From NCBI RefSeq assembly GCF_000204415.1, contig NC_015416.1, positions 930,001 to 994,000 of the forward strand: a stretch of DNA of 64,000 bases, in the 5' to 3' direction. The translations under genes were made by a program, and so were the position numbers. The notes beneath the pieces are model-generated. The model saw only the letters and a program-made list of their open reading frames with translations, was not told the DNA's origin and did not search any database. Shown here piece after piece: positions 38,059 through 46,224 of the stretch. The stretch is from Methanothrix soehngenii GP6. GTDB taxonomy: Archaea; Halobacteriota; Methanosarcinia; Methanotrichales; Methanotrichaceae. Positions within the stretch are counted from its first letter, which is position 1. Every line of letters starts with the position of its first letter.

Positions 38059-39290
38059 CATAGAGTCCTCCGGGGTGCAGGGGTAGTGGAAACCTCGGCC
38101 TTCAGGCCGGGGAGGAGCGTACCCCGCCCTTGATATCGAAAACTATATATCCATTGAATATAATCTTCAATGCAATGCTTCAGACCTTGATGGTAAAACT
38201 CGATCCCTCCCCGGAGCAACATAAGATGCTCTGTGAAACTATGAAGAGGTTTAACGAGGCTTGTAATCGCATAGCAGAGACTGTATTTGCTATGCATAGT
38301 GCCAACAAGGTTGAAATCCATAAGACGGTTTACTATCCTGTTAGAGAACATTTCGGTCTTTCCTCTCAGCTTACTATTAGGGCCATTTCCAAGGTCTGCG
38401 AAGCCTACAAGAGAGACAAGTCCATTAAGCCAGAGTTCCATCTTGATGGTGCGATCGTCTATGATCAGCGTATCCTTTCCTGGAAAGGACTTGAGAAGGT
38501 CTCTTTGATCACGCTGCAAGGAAGGCAGGCTATCCCTATTCGGTTTGGAGAATACCAGAAAGCAAGGCTCGACAGAATCCGAGGACAGGCTGATTTGATT
38601 CTGGTTAACGGAATCTTCTACCTTTGCGTAGTTGTAGAGGTTGACGAAGAGACTCCTTACGACCCTAAAGGAACCCTTGGAGTTGACCTCGGTATCAAGT
38701 ACCTTGCTGTTGATTCTGATGGAGAAGTGCATTCCGGTGAGCAAATCAACCAGACCAGAGAGAGACTTGATTCTCTGAAAGCCCGACTCCAGAGCAAAGG
38801 CACTAAATCGGCCAAACGACATCTTAAGAAGCTGTCTGGCAGGACTGCCAGGTTCTCTAGAGATGTCAACCATTGCATTTCCAAGCATATAGTTACGAAA
38901 GCCAAAGACACTCTGCGATCCATTTCCCTTGAAGATCTTCAAGGCATCCGATCCAGAGTCACGGTTATGAAGGCTCAGCGTCGTCGCTTGCATACTTGGA
39001 ATTTCGGGTTGCTTAGGACGTTTGTTGAATACAAAGCTAAGGTTGCGGGTGTTCCGTTGGTCTTTGTTGACCCCAGGAACACTTCCAGGACATGTCCCTC
39101 TTGCGGGCATGTTTCTAAAGCCAACCGGCCAACTAGAGATGAGTTCAGATGTGAGTCCTGTGGCTTCGCTGGGCCTGCAGATCACATTGCCGCGATGAAC
39201 ATCGCTTTTAGGGCTGAAGTCAACCAGCCTATTGTAGCGGGGAAACATCTTACCTCAGTTACAAGTTCCGGTCTTTAGACCGGAGTAGTT
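38059..39290 (+). mobile_element. IS200/IS605-type element with TnpB only
   Basis: About 1232 bp, bounded on each side by GTT (38056-38058 and 39288-39290). Subterminal palindromes lie at both ends: CTCGGCCTTCAGGCCGGGG near 38093 on the left and CCGGTCTTTAGACCGG at 39268-39283 on the right. It carries tnpB and no tnpA, as in IS1341-type elements. No longer target duplication is present, as expected for this family. The region from the 3' end of tnpB to the right end should encode the guide (omega) RNA, whose guide would be read into the flanking DNA after 39290. Confidence 0.85.
38175..39278 (+). CDS. tnpB: TnpB RNA-guided nuclease of an IS605-family element
   Basis: About 367 residues from ATG 38175; the frame is open from 38130. 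The RuvC-like nuclease is complete: Asp in GVDLGIKYL (about 170), Glu in SLEDLQGIR (about 253) and Asp in ADHIAAMNI (about 335). The zinc ribbon CPSCGH...CESCG lies between them. The N-terminal helix-turn-helix-like part is LQTLMVKLDPSPEQ. TnpB cleaves DNA next to a target-adjacent motif, guided by a right-end RNA, and helps the element persist. In the final motif the usual Asn is replaced (ADHIAA rather than ADxNAA). The gene appears intact. Confidence 0.9.
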   Translation: MLQTLMVKLDPSPEQHKMLCETMKRFNEACNRIAETVFAMHSANKVEIHKTVYYPVREHFGLSSQLTIRAISKVCEAYKRDKSIKPEFHLDGAIVYDQRILSWKGLEKVSLITLQGRQAIPIRFGEYQKARLDRIRGQADLILVNGIFYLCVVVEVDEETPYDPKGTLGVDLGIKYLAVDSDGEVHSGEQINQTRERLDSLKARLQSKGTKSAKRHLKKLSGRTARFSRDVNHCISKHIVTKAKDTLRSISLEDLQGIRSRVTVMKAQRRRLHTWNFGLLRTFVEYKAKVAGVPLVFVDPRNTSRTCPSCGHVSKANRPTRDEFRCESCGFAGPADHIAAMNIAFRAEVNQPIVAGKHLTSVTSSGL

Positions 39291-39380
39291 GACGATGTCC
39301 CCCAGAGTCCGGTGCCAGTAGACGGTGGGCTCCGCCTCGGGCAGCAGATGCATGCATAACCAGGGCGTGGGCGGCCTCGA
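39291..39380 (-). pseudogene. upstream remnant of the split methyltransferase gene
   Basis: Minus-strand codons read PWLCMHLLPEAEPTVYWHR followed by TLGDIV, joining the NELI fragment across the element. Going further upstream, the frame meets a stop after about 30 codons, so the 5' part was already lost or shifted. A short plus-strand frame ending in AIPKWPIE (39413-39467) may be another gene remnant. Confidence 0.6.
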
Positions 39381-39524
39381 TCTTCATCAAATCATCGTGC
39401 CCTAAAGGAAACCATGCGCCTTATGGAAGAGATAGACAAGGCCATACCAAAATGGCCCATTGAGTGAATAGGATATTAATGGCAATAAATAACCAAATAG
39501 AGTCTACCGATAGGACGATCCCCA

Positions 39525-40130
39525 ATGAATGTCTCACTTATCCTCGCTCACCCCAACCAGGGAAGCTTCAACCATGCCATAGCTATTGCAGCCATCAACG
39601 CCCTTGACGGCAACGGCCACAGCGTCAGATTTCACGACCTCTACCGGGAACGATTCGATCCTGTGCTGCCTTATGGGGAGATTCCCAAAGGCGCGGATAT
39701 AGATTCAAATCTTATGAAGCATTGCGGTGAGATCGTCTCTGCAGATGGGATCATAATCGTCCACCCCAACTGGTGGGGCATGCCTCCCGCCATCCTCAAG
39801 GGATGGGTGGACAGGGTGATCCGGCCGGGGGTAGCTTACGAATTTTTGGAGGGGGACAGCGGCGAAGGAGTGCCAAGGGGCCTCTTGAAAGCCAGAAAGG
39901 CGCTGGTGTTCAACACCTCCAACACCTTCCCGGACCGGGAGCGCGAGGCTTTTGGCGATCCACTGCAGAGGCTGTGGAAGGACTGCATCTTTGGGCTCTG
40001 CGGGGTGGAGGAGTTCTATCGGAAGACCTATTGTGTGATTGCGACCAGCACGCCGGTTAAGAGAACTGCCTGGCTGGAGGATGCAGAAGATACAGTGGCA
40101 GAGATCTTTCCCAAAGATAGGAATAGGTAA
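39525..40130 (+). CDS. flavodoxin-fold NAD(P)H-quinone reductase-like protein
   Basis: A 201-residue protein of the NQO/MdaB/KefF family: SLILAHPNQGSFNHAIA is the FMN/FAD phosphate loop, HPNWWGMPPAILKGWVDRV the flavin-ring binding motif, and NTSNTFPDRE a further family block. Likely a two-electron reductase of quinones or similar acceptors; methanogens of this group use methanophenazine, so the true substrate is unknown. A TATA-like AATAAATAACC lies near 39485. Monocistronic. Confidence 0.87.
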   Translation: MNVSLILAHPNQGSFNHAIAIAAINALDGNGHSVRFHDLYRERFDPVLPYGEIPKGADIDSNLMKHCGEIVSADGIIIVHPNWWGMPPAILKGWVDRVIRPGVAYEFLEGDSGEGVPRGLLKARKALVFNTSNTFPDREREAFGDPLQRLWKDCIFGLCGVEEFYRKTYCVIATSTPVKRTAWLEDAEDTVAEIFPKDRNR

Positions 40131-40289
40131 TTGGAAATCCTGGCGAGAGAATGGGGGAGCAGAGGTCTGGCATGCGGATGAATAATGGAATTGTAGATAT
40201 GGGATGGCTGCAAGTCCGGGCCAGAGACGAAGGCAGGCCGCCGGAATGAGAGGTCTTCGTGAGCAATAGGAACGCGGACCGCCCCCGAG

Positions 40290-40350
40290 GATCCGAAGGC
40301 AAAGGCTATCTACCTCGTCAGCTTCTCCGGCCTGAAGACCGGAGTTCCCT
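40290..40350 (+). mobile_element. remnant right end of a second IS605-type element
   Basis: The segment ATCTACCTCGTCAGCTTC followed by CCGGCCTGAAGACCGGAGT aligns with the right end of the intact element (ATCTTACCTCAGTTACAAG and CCGGTCTTTAGACCGGAGT). In translation the end of tnpB in the intact copy (VTSSGL) corresponds to VSFSGL here. The rest of the element is missing or too diverged to see. Confidence 0.45.
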
Positions 40351-40360
40351 TGCGCCATTT

Positions 40361-41137
40361 CTATGGCCTTTTTATCGGTTCGGAGCTGATCCTTTTCGAG
40401 CCCAGGTCCGAATATAACTCTGCAACTCCCCTGAGGGCTCGATATCCCTTCTCGCTAATCATATAGTCCCCTCTCTCATTTCTTTGCAAAATCATTCCTC
40501 CATTCTGCAGCTTCTGCAAGTGGAAGAGCAGATTGCCGCCCCGCAATCCTGTGAGCTCAGCAAGGGCAGAAAAGGTCTTCGTCTCAGCGAAAAGGGCCTT
40601 TAGAATTTGCAGTCTCTGTTTATTGCTCAGGGGCTCGAGGAGCTCGACGACAGTCTCTTTTTCGGGAAGGGACTCCATCGATTCACCCGTCAAATCATTT
40701 TCTCGGTATACCCTAAGCGAACGCATCAGATCTATCTGCTTATCCAATAGCCTGGCCACCTCAGAAAAGCATGTTTTGCACTGATCATAAGGAGACTTCC
40801 TGCGCATCTCTTCCAGCTTCGATTTCGCATCGTTGATGGAATCCGCTGATACCTCGCCCCTTTTTATCTGATCCAGGCTGCTATTCAGAAGATCTGAGAA
40901 CAGCGCTTTGCAAGCATTTTTCATATGACAGTCCTTCGATATCTTGCCTTCCAAGCTGCTCTCTATCTCATCGGTTGCGTATCCCCGGATTACATCAAAA
41001 AAATCGCTTCTGCAGCCATCGACAATAGAATTCAAGTGCTGCTGATTTGAGCGTTCCATGAACCTCTTCATGTCTTCGTGCATGATATCTAGCTTCGACT
41101 TTATGGCGTTGACATCCTTCAGAAGATCCGCATTCAT
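40361..41137 (-). CDS. winged-helix transcriptional regulator
   Basis: A 258-residue protein. Residues 1-150 are helical, with a coiled-coil-like start and Cys residues (DQCKTCF, DCHMKNAC) that might bind a metal or sense redox state. The C-terminal 90 residues form an ArsR-like winged helix: LLEPLSNKQRLQILKALF, TFSALAELTGLRGGNLLFHLQKL and a wing ending in GDYMISEKGY. Divergent from the MTH865 gene across a 144-bp region with a direct repeat, so it may control that gene or itself. Confidence 0.8.
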   Translation of the reverse strand: MNADLLKDVNAIKSKLDIMHEDMKRFMERSNQQHLNSIVDGCRSDFFDVIRGYATDEIESSLEGKISKDCHMKNACKALFSDLLNSSLDQIKRGEVSADSINDAKSKLEEMRRKSPYDQCKTCFSEVARLLDKQIDLMRSLRVYRENDLTGESMESLPEKETVVELLEPLSNKQRLQILKALFAETKTFSALAELTGLRGGNLLFHLQKLQNGGMILQRNERGDYMISEKGYRALRGVAELYSDLGSKRISSEPIKRP

Positions 41138-41190
41138 GATATCATCAAACTGAAGCGATGATAAAAAGGTTTCTATTATGTATCTGAGAG

Positions 41191-41223
41191 TTAACCTTGT
41201 GTATTCAATTATACCTTGTATAG
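41191..41223. promoter_or_regulatory. direct repeat in the divergent promoter region
   Basis: TTAACCTTGTGTAT (41191-41204) and TTATACCTTGTATAG (41209-41223) share ACCTTGT and are 19 bp apart. They lie between the regulator and MTH865 genes, just left of the TATA-like AAGTATATATTC (41237-41248). A possible operator for the winged-helix protein. Confidence 0.3.
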
Positions 41224-41281
41224 TTTTATAACGCTAAAGTATATATTCGTAACCAGACAATAGAAGGATTGGTGAAACACA

Positions 41282-41521
41282 ATGAGTGCAAAAGACGAGA
41301 TACATGCCCAAATTGTTGGTGCCTTAAAGGAAGCAAAGTTTCCCATAAAAACGCCTGAAGAGCTTATGGCTGCCCTGCCCCAGGGTGCTGCCACCAAATG
41401 CAAGGCAGGAGACGTGGAAATTACAGCGGGCGATGCAGGAAAGGTCTTGAAAGCCAGCGATTTCCCATTTAAAGATGCCAGGCAGGTGGCCGACGTAATC
41501 GTCAAGCGTGCCGGGCTCTGA
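41282..41521 (+). CDS. MTH865-family protein
   Basis: A 79-residue, helical protein matching the MTH865-like family: KDEIHAQIVGALKEAKFPIKTPEELMAALPQG, then a C-terminal half with AGDAGKVLKASDFPF and ADVIVKRAG. The family is almost restricted to methanogens; an NMR structure exists but no function is known. It stands alone, with its own TATA box about 40 nt upstream and facing a regulator gene. Confidence 0.85.
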   Translation: MSAKDEIHAQIVGALKEAKFPIKTPEELMAALPQGAATKCKAGDVEITAGDAGKVLKASDFPFKDARQVADVIVKRAGL

Positions 41522-41551
41522 ATTAATCTAGCCCCGAGGTCTCAGGAAGGG

Positions 41552-41725
41552 TTATTCAGATAAAAGAGAACCATCGAGAATTCCACGGTCGCTGGCGCAG
41601 AGCCGCGATAGCAGTAGATTGGGCTCTTTGGTGATATCTCTGCCGTCCGGCACCAGTAGACAGCGACCTTCATTCTGAATCCGCTCTAAGATCTCTCTAT
41701 GCTCTTTTAGATAAACTATCCTCAA
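41552..41725 (-). CDS. possible small protein, 57 aa
   Basis: Minus-strand frame from TTG 41723-41725 to TAA 41552-41554. The peptide (start MRIVYLKEHREILERIQNEG, then CLLVPDGRDITKEPNLLLS) has protein-like composition, with an amphipathic helix followed by a strand and loop. No Shine-Dalgarno is visible, and a TATA-like tract lies too close for a leaderless start, so the true 5' end may be lost and this could be a remnant. It fills most of the gap before aglB, which is on the other strand. Confidence 0.4.
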   Translation of the reverse strand: MRIVYLKEHREILERIQNEGRCLLVPDGRDITKEPNLLLSRLCASDRGILDGSLLSE

Positions 41726-41749
41726 AAGGCTTTATATTATCGAATATCA

Positions 41750-43963
41750 ATGCTTGAATTCATGGATGAGGGGAAGAGAAGCGAGCCGGTTGAGCTGATA
41801 GCAGTCCTTGTCTTCGGCTTCTTGTTGAAGCTCTTTGCAGGAAGGAACTCACTTACCGAACATGGGATAGTATTCCCGGGCTACGATGAATACTATCATA
41901 TGCGCAGGATACTCTATGGGACCAGCAACTTTCCTGATACGCTATGGTTTGATACCTACCTGAACTACCCTCATGGCTTTTCCATAACCTGGCCCCCGCT
42001 CTTCGACCAGATCTCCGCTGCCCTATGCATCGCTTTGGGCCAGCATACAAAAGAGGGGGTGGAGATGACGGCGGCCTTTGTGCCTGTCATCATCGGTCTG
42101 CTGGCGATGGTCGTCGTTTACTATATCATGCGAGAGCTCTTCGATCACAGAATTGCCCTTCTGGCAAGCTTCATGACCGCTCTCGCCCCCTACTACCTCC
42201 TCTATACTATGGTTGCCGCCACCGACCATCACTCTTTGGAGGTGTTGTTTCAGCTCCTCTCTCTCCTGTTCATGGTCCTCGCATTCTCCCGGCCGGATAA
42301 GAGATGGCTCTACGCTTCTGCGGCAGGTGTGGCACTGGCCGCCCTGGCATATACCTGGCAGGGCGCAGATGTCTACTTCGGGGCGTATCTGCTATTCGCA
42401 GCATTTGGTATGAGCCTGGAACTGCGCCAGGAAAAGCCAAACCTGAACATCGTCTCAACGCTGCTTGTAGCCTTTTTCCTCGCCCTTATACTCGTTTTGC
42501 CCTTCAGGAATACCCCCTGGATGTCACCCTCATTCCTGGGATTGGCAGCCATATTCGTCGCCCTGGCCATCATGCTGGCACTGGCACACATTATCGCTAA
42601 GAGGAGCATATCCTGGAAGGCATTCCCATTGGCCATCCTCGCCATATTCATTATATCATTGCTGCTCTCAAAGATATTGGGCGGATTCTTTGGACTGGAG
42701 GGTCTGATCCGAACGGGAATGGGATACATCTGGGGAGGGGAGATGATCGGCAAGATTGGAGAGGCAGAACCGCTCATCTATGACCTTGATACGTTATCTC
42801 AGGTGGTCTTCTCCTGGCTGGGACTGAACATCCTATTCTCCCTAGCAGGAGCAGCCGCCATAGTAGTCTATATGCGAAAAGAAGAAAGAAGAATGCAGCA
42901 GAGCCTGCTTCTCCTTCTGATATGGGCAGTCTTCTCCATCCTTCTCACCCTGGGACAGGGCAGATTTCTGTACATCTCCACGATATTCATGGGCATGCTG
43001 ATAAGCATACTGATATTCTATGCCCTGGATCGCCTTAAGAAGTTCCAGGAGGAGAGGGGCGCAAAGCTCCACAGGGCCCTGGCAGCAGCCATCATCCTGC
43101 TTCTTGTCCTGCCGACGGCAATTGATGCCTTCAACTTCGCCAGCAATTCGCCACCTGCGATCGCAGGCGACTGGCAGGACTCTCTATTCTGGCTGAAGGA
43201 GAACAGCGACCCAACCAGCCACTTTGCCGATCCGGAAGAGATCCCTGAGTACAGCGTGATGAGCTGGTGGGACTATGGCAACTGGATCCTCTATCTATCT
43301 GAAAGGCCGGTGGTGGCGAACAACTTCCAGACCGGAATAGAGGATGCGGTGAAGTTCTATCTGGCAGAGGACGAGAAGGAAGCGACGGAGATAATGGATG
43401 CCAGAGGTGCCAGGTACGTCTTTGCCGATTTCGGCATTGCCTATGGCAAGCTGCCCTCCCTCACAGAATGGGCGGATGAGGATATCAGCAGCTATATGGC
43501 CCTGGAGGAGTACGGCGCTCAGCTCTCAGCCAAACCCAAAGAGAGGTTCTTCAACACCACATTGGGCAAGCTCTATCTAGCAGACGGAACAGGCATGGGC
43601 CGGTTCCGCCTGATCCACGAGTCGAGCACTATCATGGGAAATGTAGGAAAGAGCAGGGTTATGATCTTCCAGTATGTTCCCGGAGCGTTGCTGAAAATCC
43701 ATACCGGCCGGGATGGAAATGGCATGGCTTTGCTCAATATGACCTCCAATATGGATAGGAGGTTCGTCTACCTCAACCAGGCCACCTGGAATGGAGATGC
43801 ACTTGAGGTAAGAGTCCCCTATTCCACCGAGAGAGAGCATGAGGTCCATGCAACTGACCCGTATATGGTGTTCTCAGTGCATGGAGACGATGTGAAGGCA
43901 CAGATGGTTGAGGTGAGCGAGGAGGATGTTCTCCAGGGAAGAACCATTGATATCAACTTTTAA
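41750..43963 (+). CDS. aglB: dolichyl-phosphooligosaccharide-protein glycotransferase (AglB/STT3)
   Basis: A 737-residue membrane enzyme that moves a lipid-linked oligosaccharide onto Asn in N-x-S/T sequons of exported proteins. About 12-13 hydrophobic segments lie in the first 470 residues. The first loop has the catalytic GYDEYYHMRR motif (Asp46); a second acidic site follows in AATDHHS. The soluble C-terminal domain begins with the diagnostic WWDYG (about 506), which binds the sequon. The start may be ATG 41762 instead of 41750: a TATA-like TTTATATTAT at 41731-41740 lies about 27 nt before it. The downstream sequon-bearing secreted proteins are likely substrates. Confidence 0.93.
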   Translation: MLEFMDEGKRSEPVELIAVLVFGFLLKLFAGRNSLTEHGIVFPGYDEYYHMRRILYGTSNFPDTLWFDTYLNYPHGFSITWPPLFDQISAALCIALGQHTKEGVEMTAAFVPVIIGLLAMVVVYYIMRELFDHRIALLASFMTALAPYYLLYTMVAATDHHSLEVLFQLLSLLFMVLAFSRPDKRWLYASAAGVALAALAYTWQGADVYFGAYLLFAAFGMSLELRQEKPNLNIVSTLLVAFFLALILVLPFRNTPWMSPSFLGLAAIFVALAIMLALAHIIAKRSISWKAFPLAILAIFIISLLLSKILGGFFGLEGLIRTGMGYIWGGEMIGKIGEAEPLIYDLDTLSQVVFSWLGLNILFSLAGAAAIVVYMRKEERRMQQSLLLLLIWAVFSILLTLGQGRFLYISTIFMGMLISILIFYALDRLKKFQEERGAKLHRALAAAIILLLVLPTAIDAFNFASNSPPAIAGDWQDSLFWLKENSDPTSHFADPEEIPEYSVMSWWDYGNWILYLSERPVVANNFQTGIEDAVKFYLAEDEKEATEIMDARGARYVFADFGIAYGKLPSLTEWADEDISSYMALEEYGAQLSAKPKERFFNTTLGKLYLADGTGMGRFRLIHESSTIMGNVGKSRVMIFQYVPGALLKIHTGRDGNGMALLNMTSNMDRRFVYLNQATWNGDALEVRVPYSTEREHEVHATDPYMVFSVHGDDVKAQMVEVSEEDVLQGRTIDINF

Positions 43964-43974
43964 AAAAGAGAATT

Positions 43975-43990
43975 GCGCCGTTTCCGGCGC
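43975..43990. terminator. convergent terminator hairpin
   Basis: GCGCCG-TTTC-CGGCGC, flanked by AATT on both sides, lies between aglB and the converging secreted-protein gene, 12 bp after the aglB stop codon, with an A/T-rich flank. Confidence 0.5.
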
Positions 43991-44016
43991 ATTAATTTGA
44001 TATTCTCGATTAGGGC

Positions 44017-44727
44017 TTATACGCAGGGCAGCCAATCAACGCTGATTTCGCCACAGGTGGAGTTGCCCCAGAGCTGGATGAACTTCTGAATGGCGAAGAC
44101 GCCAGTCAGGTCCTCGACCGATCGGCCATACTCAGCATGCCGCCCTTTGAGCGCGCTGCTGGACTCGGGATCTCTGGAGATCCAGCCGATATGGGCCACA
44201 CCGATTACATTGCTGTTTATGTTGGCCTCAAGGACACCGTTGCAGCAGGGAGTATCGGTCAGGGCATTGTATCCCCTGGTCTTGACCTCAGTGGTCTTCT
44301 GCAGGTGCTCAGCATGAGTGTACATCTCAGTCAGAACAGCACCTATCTTATAGTTCTGAACGCACAGCTTATCCACCCATTTCTGGTCATAGGTGCCGGT
44401 CTGATAGGAGACGGGCATGTACTCCAGCTCCTGCTCTGAGGTGAAGTTGATGTAATCCATTGGATAGCCGTTCGCCCATTCGCAAGCCATGTCCAAAGGC
44501 TGCCTCTCCGCCTCCAGCTCTATCCTGGAGAGGATCACATTTCCTGAGCCGGTCTGCTTCTCTACCAGCTTCTGGCCCTCATAGCCAGACTGGGTGGAGA
44601 TGACCATCTCCAGGCTTCGATAACCCACCCCTTTTACAGACGATTTCTCGTACATGTAATTGGCAGCGCCTGCCATGCCTATTAGAGCCATGGCGATAAC
44701 CGCTAGAACGATCATTTCTCTCTTCAA
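44017..44727 (-). CDS. secreted paralogue 1 of a four-member sequon-bearing protein family
   Basis: A 236-residue protein with a signal peptide (about 5-21, ending GMAGA). It starts at TTG 44727, nine bases after AGGAGG. Core features shared with the three paralogues at 47-50 kb: YMYEKSSVKGVGY, a LVEKQTGSGNVIL segment, DYINFT (sequon), MPVSYQTGTYDQKWVDKLCVQNY, CCNGVLEAN and a C-terminal GNSTCG (sequon) ending WLPCV. Six or more Cys suggest disulfides. It is the most diverged copy. Family function is unknown; extracellular, probably N-glycosylated, perhaps part of a sheath or matrix. Confidence 0.8.
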   Translation of the reverse strand: MKREMIVLAVIAMALIGMAGAANYMYEKSSVKGVGYRSLEMVISTQSGYEGQKLVEKQTGSGNVILSRIELEAERQPLDMACEWANGYPMDYINFTSEQELEYMPVSYQTGTYDQKWVDKLCVQNYKIGAVLTEMYTHAEHLQKTTEVKTRGYNALTDTPCCNGVLEANINSNVIGVAHIGWISRDPESSSALKGRHAEYGRSVEDLTGVFAIQKFIQLWGNSTCGEISVDWLPCV

Positions 44728-44995
44728 TCCACACTACCTCCTTTTCTGCCCGGATGCTCTTGATTTAAGGATTTGCTGGCCGATATGATAATTCGATTCG
44801 GGCAGCCCGATATCCCCACAGTCCGGGAAGGTCACTCTCCTATAGAACCCTAACACCCGCTATGAGCTTCTCTGCAGCCTATTTTAAGGTTTTGGCTGAA
44901 ATATTTGGGGCTGAATGTATATACATTTGAGAAAGAACGCAAATCGAATTGACTGAATAGAGCAAGAGAATTAATAAAAAATAAAAGAGTAGAGC

Positions 44996-46177
44996 TTATG
45001 CCTTTTGGCCGAAATTATTCAGCCTATTTACGAAGTTATAGCATGAGCTGCTCGTACAGGGACTGGCGACCGGCATCTTCTTGGAAGTATCGACTGCGGG
45101 AGTGGCTATTCCCTCGCAGTCTCCATTCTGACAGGCGGGCTCTGATTCAGCATTATTGCGGAAGAGAATCCTCCTGTTGATCTCAAAGGATCCGAAGTAC
45201 TCCTCAATCTCTTTAAGGCTCTTCTGGCCGGGGATAGATTGCTTGGCATCTAAGAGGTAATATCCAGTGAAGTTATCCGCCGTCTGGAACTCAGCGGTCT
45301 TCTTCAAAGATCCAGTCTGATGCAGTGTGAAATCCTGGCTCTTGAACTCCATCTGCTGCAAATCATAGGTTTCCCGGATCTTGGAGCCGACCCCGCCGAA
45401 TATGGCAGAGCTCTTGAAGCTCTCCGTTCCCACAAGTGCATCTCCAATGGCCACTGCATTGTAGTTATCGACTGCATCCTGCTCAACGAAGTTGGCATTC
45501 TTTCCCCTTGCATCATCCACCATGTACTCGTTCTTGACCAGAGCATCCACGCTGCCGCTGAATATCACGTCCTTGTTGGACTTGATACCAGATTCCATCG
45601 ACCTCAGGTCCTTGTTCATCAGGAACTGTCCTGATCCACTGATAGCGGTCTCTGAGGCGTAGTCGTATGCCTGCACTCTGAACGTTGCCTCCCTAGAGGC
45701 TGAAGTGCGGCATTTGGCCGATGCCTCAACCGCAAACCTGTACTTCCCGGCTACGGCATTGATATCCGGCTGCACGGTCAGGGTTTGGGAGCGGGACCCT
45801 CCGGCAGGTATATTCATAGGGCTTCTGGTCCAGCCAAACCAATCCAGGGCGCAGTCCATTGGCTTGACGCAAACCTCAACATCTGCATCAGTTGAGCCCT
45901 CATTGGTTACAGTAACCACGAAGTCCAATTCCTTTCCCTGAGTGGTATATGACTTGTCCGCCTCCGATTCAGGCCCGGTTAGACTGACATCTACCGATAG
46001 AGCCCCGGAATCTCCTGAACAGGGACTGGGCAGATAGTTGGGAATGGATGGAGTAGAGGGACCCGACCAAGTGGCAGAAACATCACCCAACTCCATTCCC
46101 GGATCCTCAACCGTAGCCTGCACCTGGCATACTGTCAGGATCAACATTGCTATTGTAATGATCAGACATATTCTCAT
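44996..46177 (-). CDS. large secreted protein with CARDB/NEW3-like domain
   Basis: About 393 residues from ATG 46177, preceded by GGGGGTTACC; the frame is open further upstream. Signal peptide (residues 2-21). Residues about 45-150 form an immunoglobulin-like domain for transport/adhesion proteins (DFVVTVTNEGSTDADVEV, PAGGSRSQTLTV). The remainder resembles the neighbouring 258-residue protein: SGSGQF, GGVGSKIRETYDL and YYLLDAKQSIPG. The C-terminus is Cys-rich. Extracellular; function unknown. Part of a six-gene secreted cluster on the minus strand. Confidence 0.75.
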   Translation of the reverse strand: MRICLIITIAMLILTVCQVQATVEDPGMELGDVSATWSGPSTPSIPNYLPSPCSGDSGALSVDVSLTGPESEADKSYTTQGKELDFVVTVTNEGSTDADVEVCVKPMDCALDWFGWTRSPMNIPAGGSRSQTLTVQPDINAVAGKYRFAVEASAKCRTSASREATFRVQAYDYASETAISGSGQFLMNKDLRSMESGIKSNKDVIFSGSVDALVKNEYMVDDARGKNANFVEQDAVDNYNAVAIGDALVGTESFKSSAIFGGVGSKIRETYDLQQMEFKSQDFTLHQTGSLKKTAEFQTADNFTGYYLLDAKQSIPGQKSLKEIEEYFGSFEINRRILFRNNAESEPACQNGDCEGIATPAVDTSKKMPVASPCTSSSCYNFVNRLNNFGQKA

Positions 46178-46224
46178 GGTAACCCCCTTTAAACAACATA
46201 AAAAAACTAGCCAGGCCATTTGAC

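Noticed and set aside
38058-39248. 396-residue minus-strand frame across the TnpB element
   Set aside because: It is antisense to an intact TnpB with all catalytic residues and has no recognisable motif.
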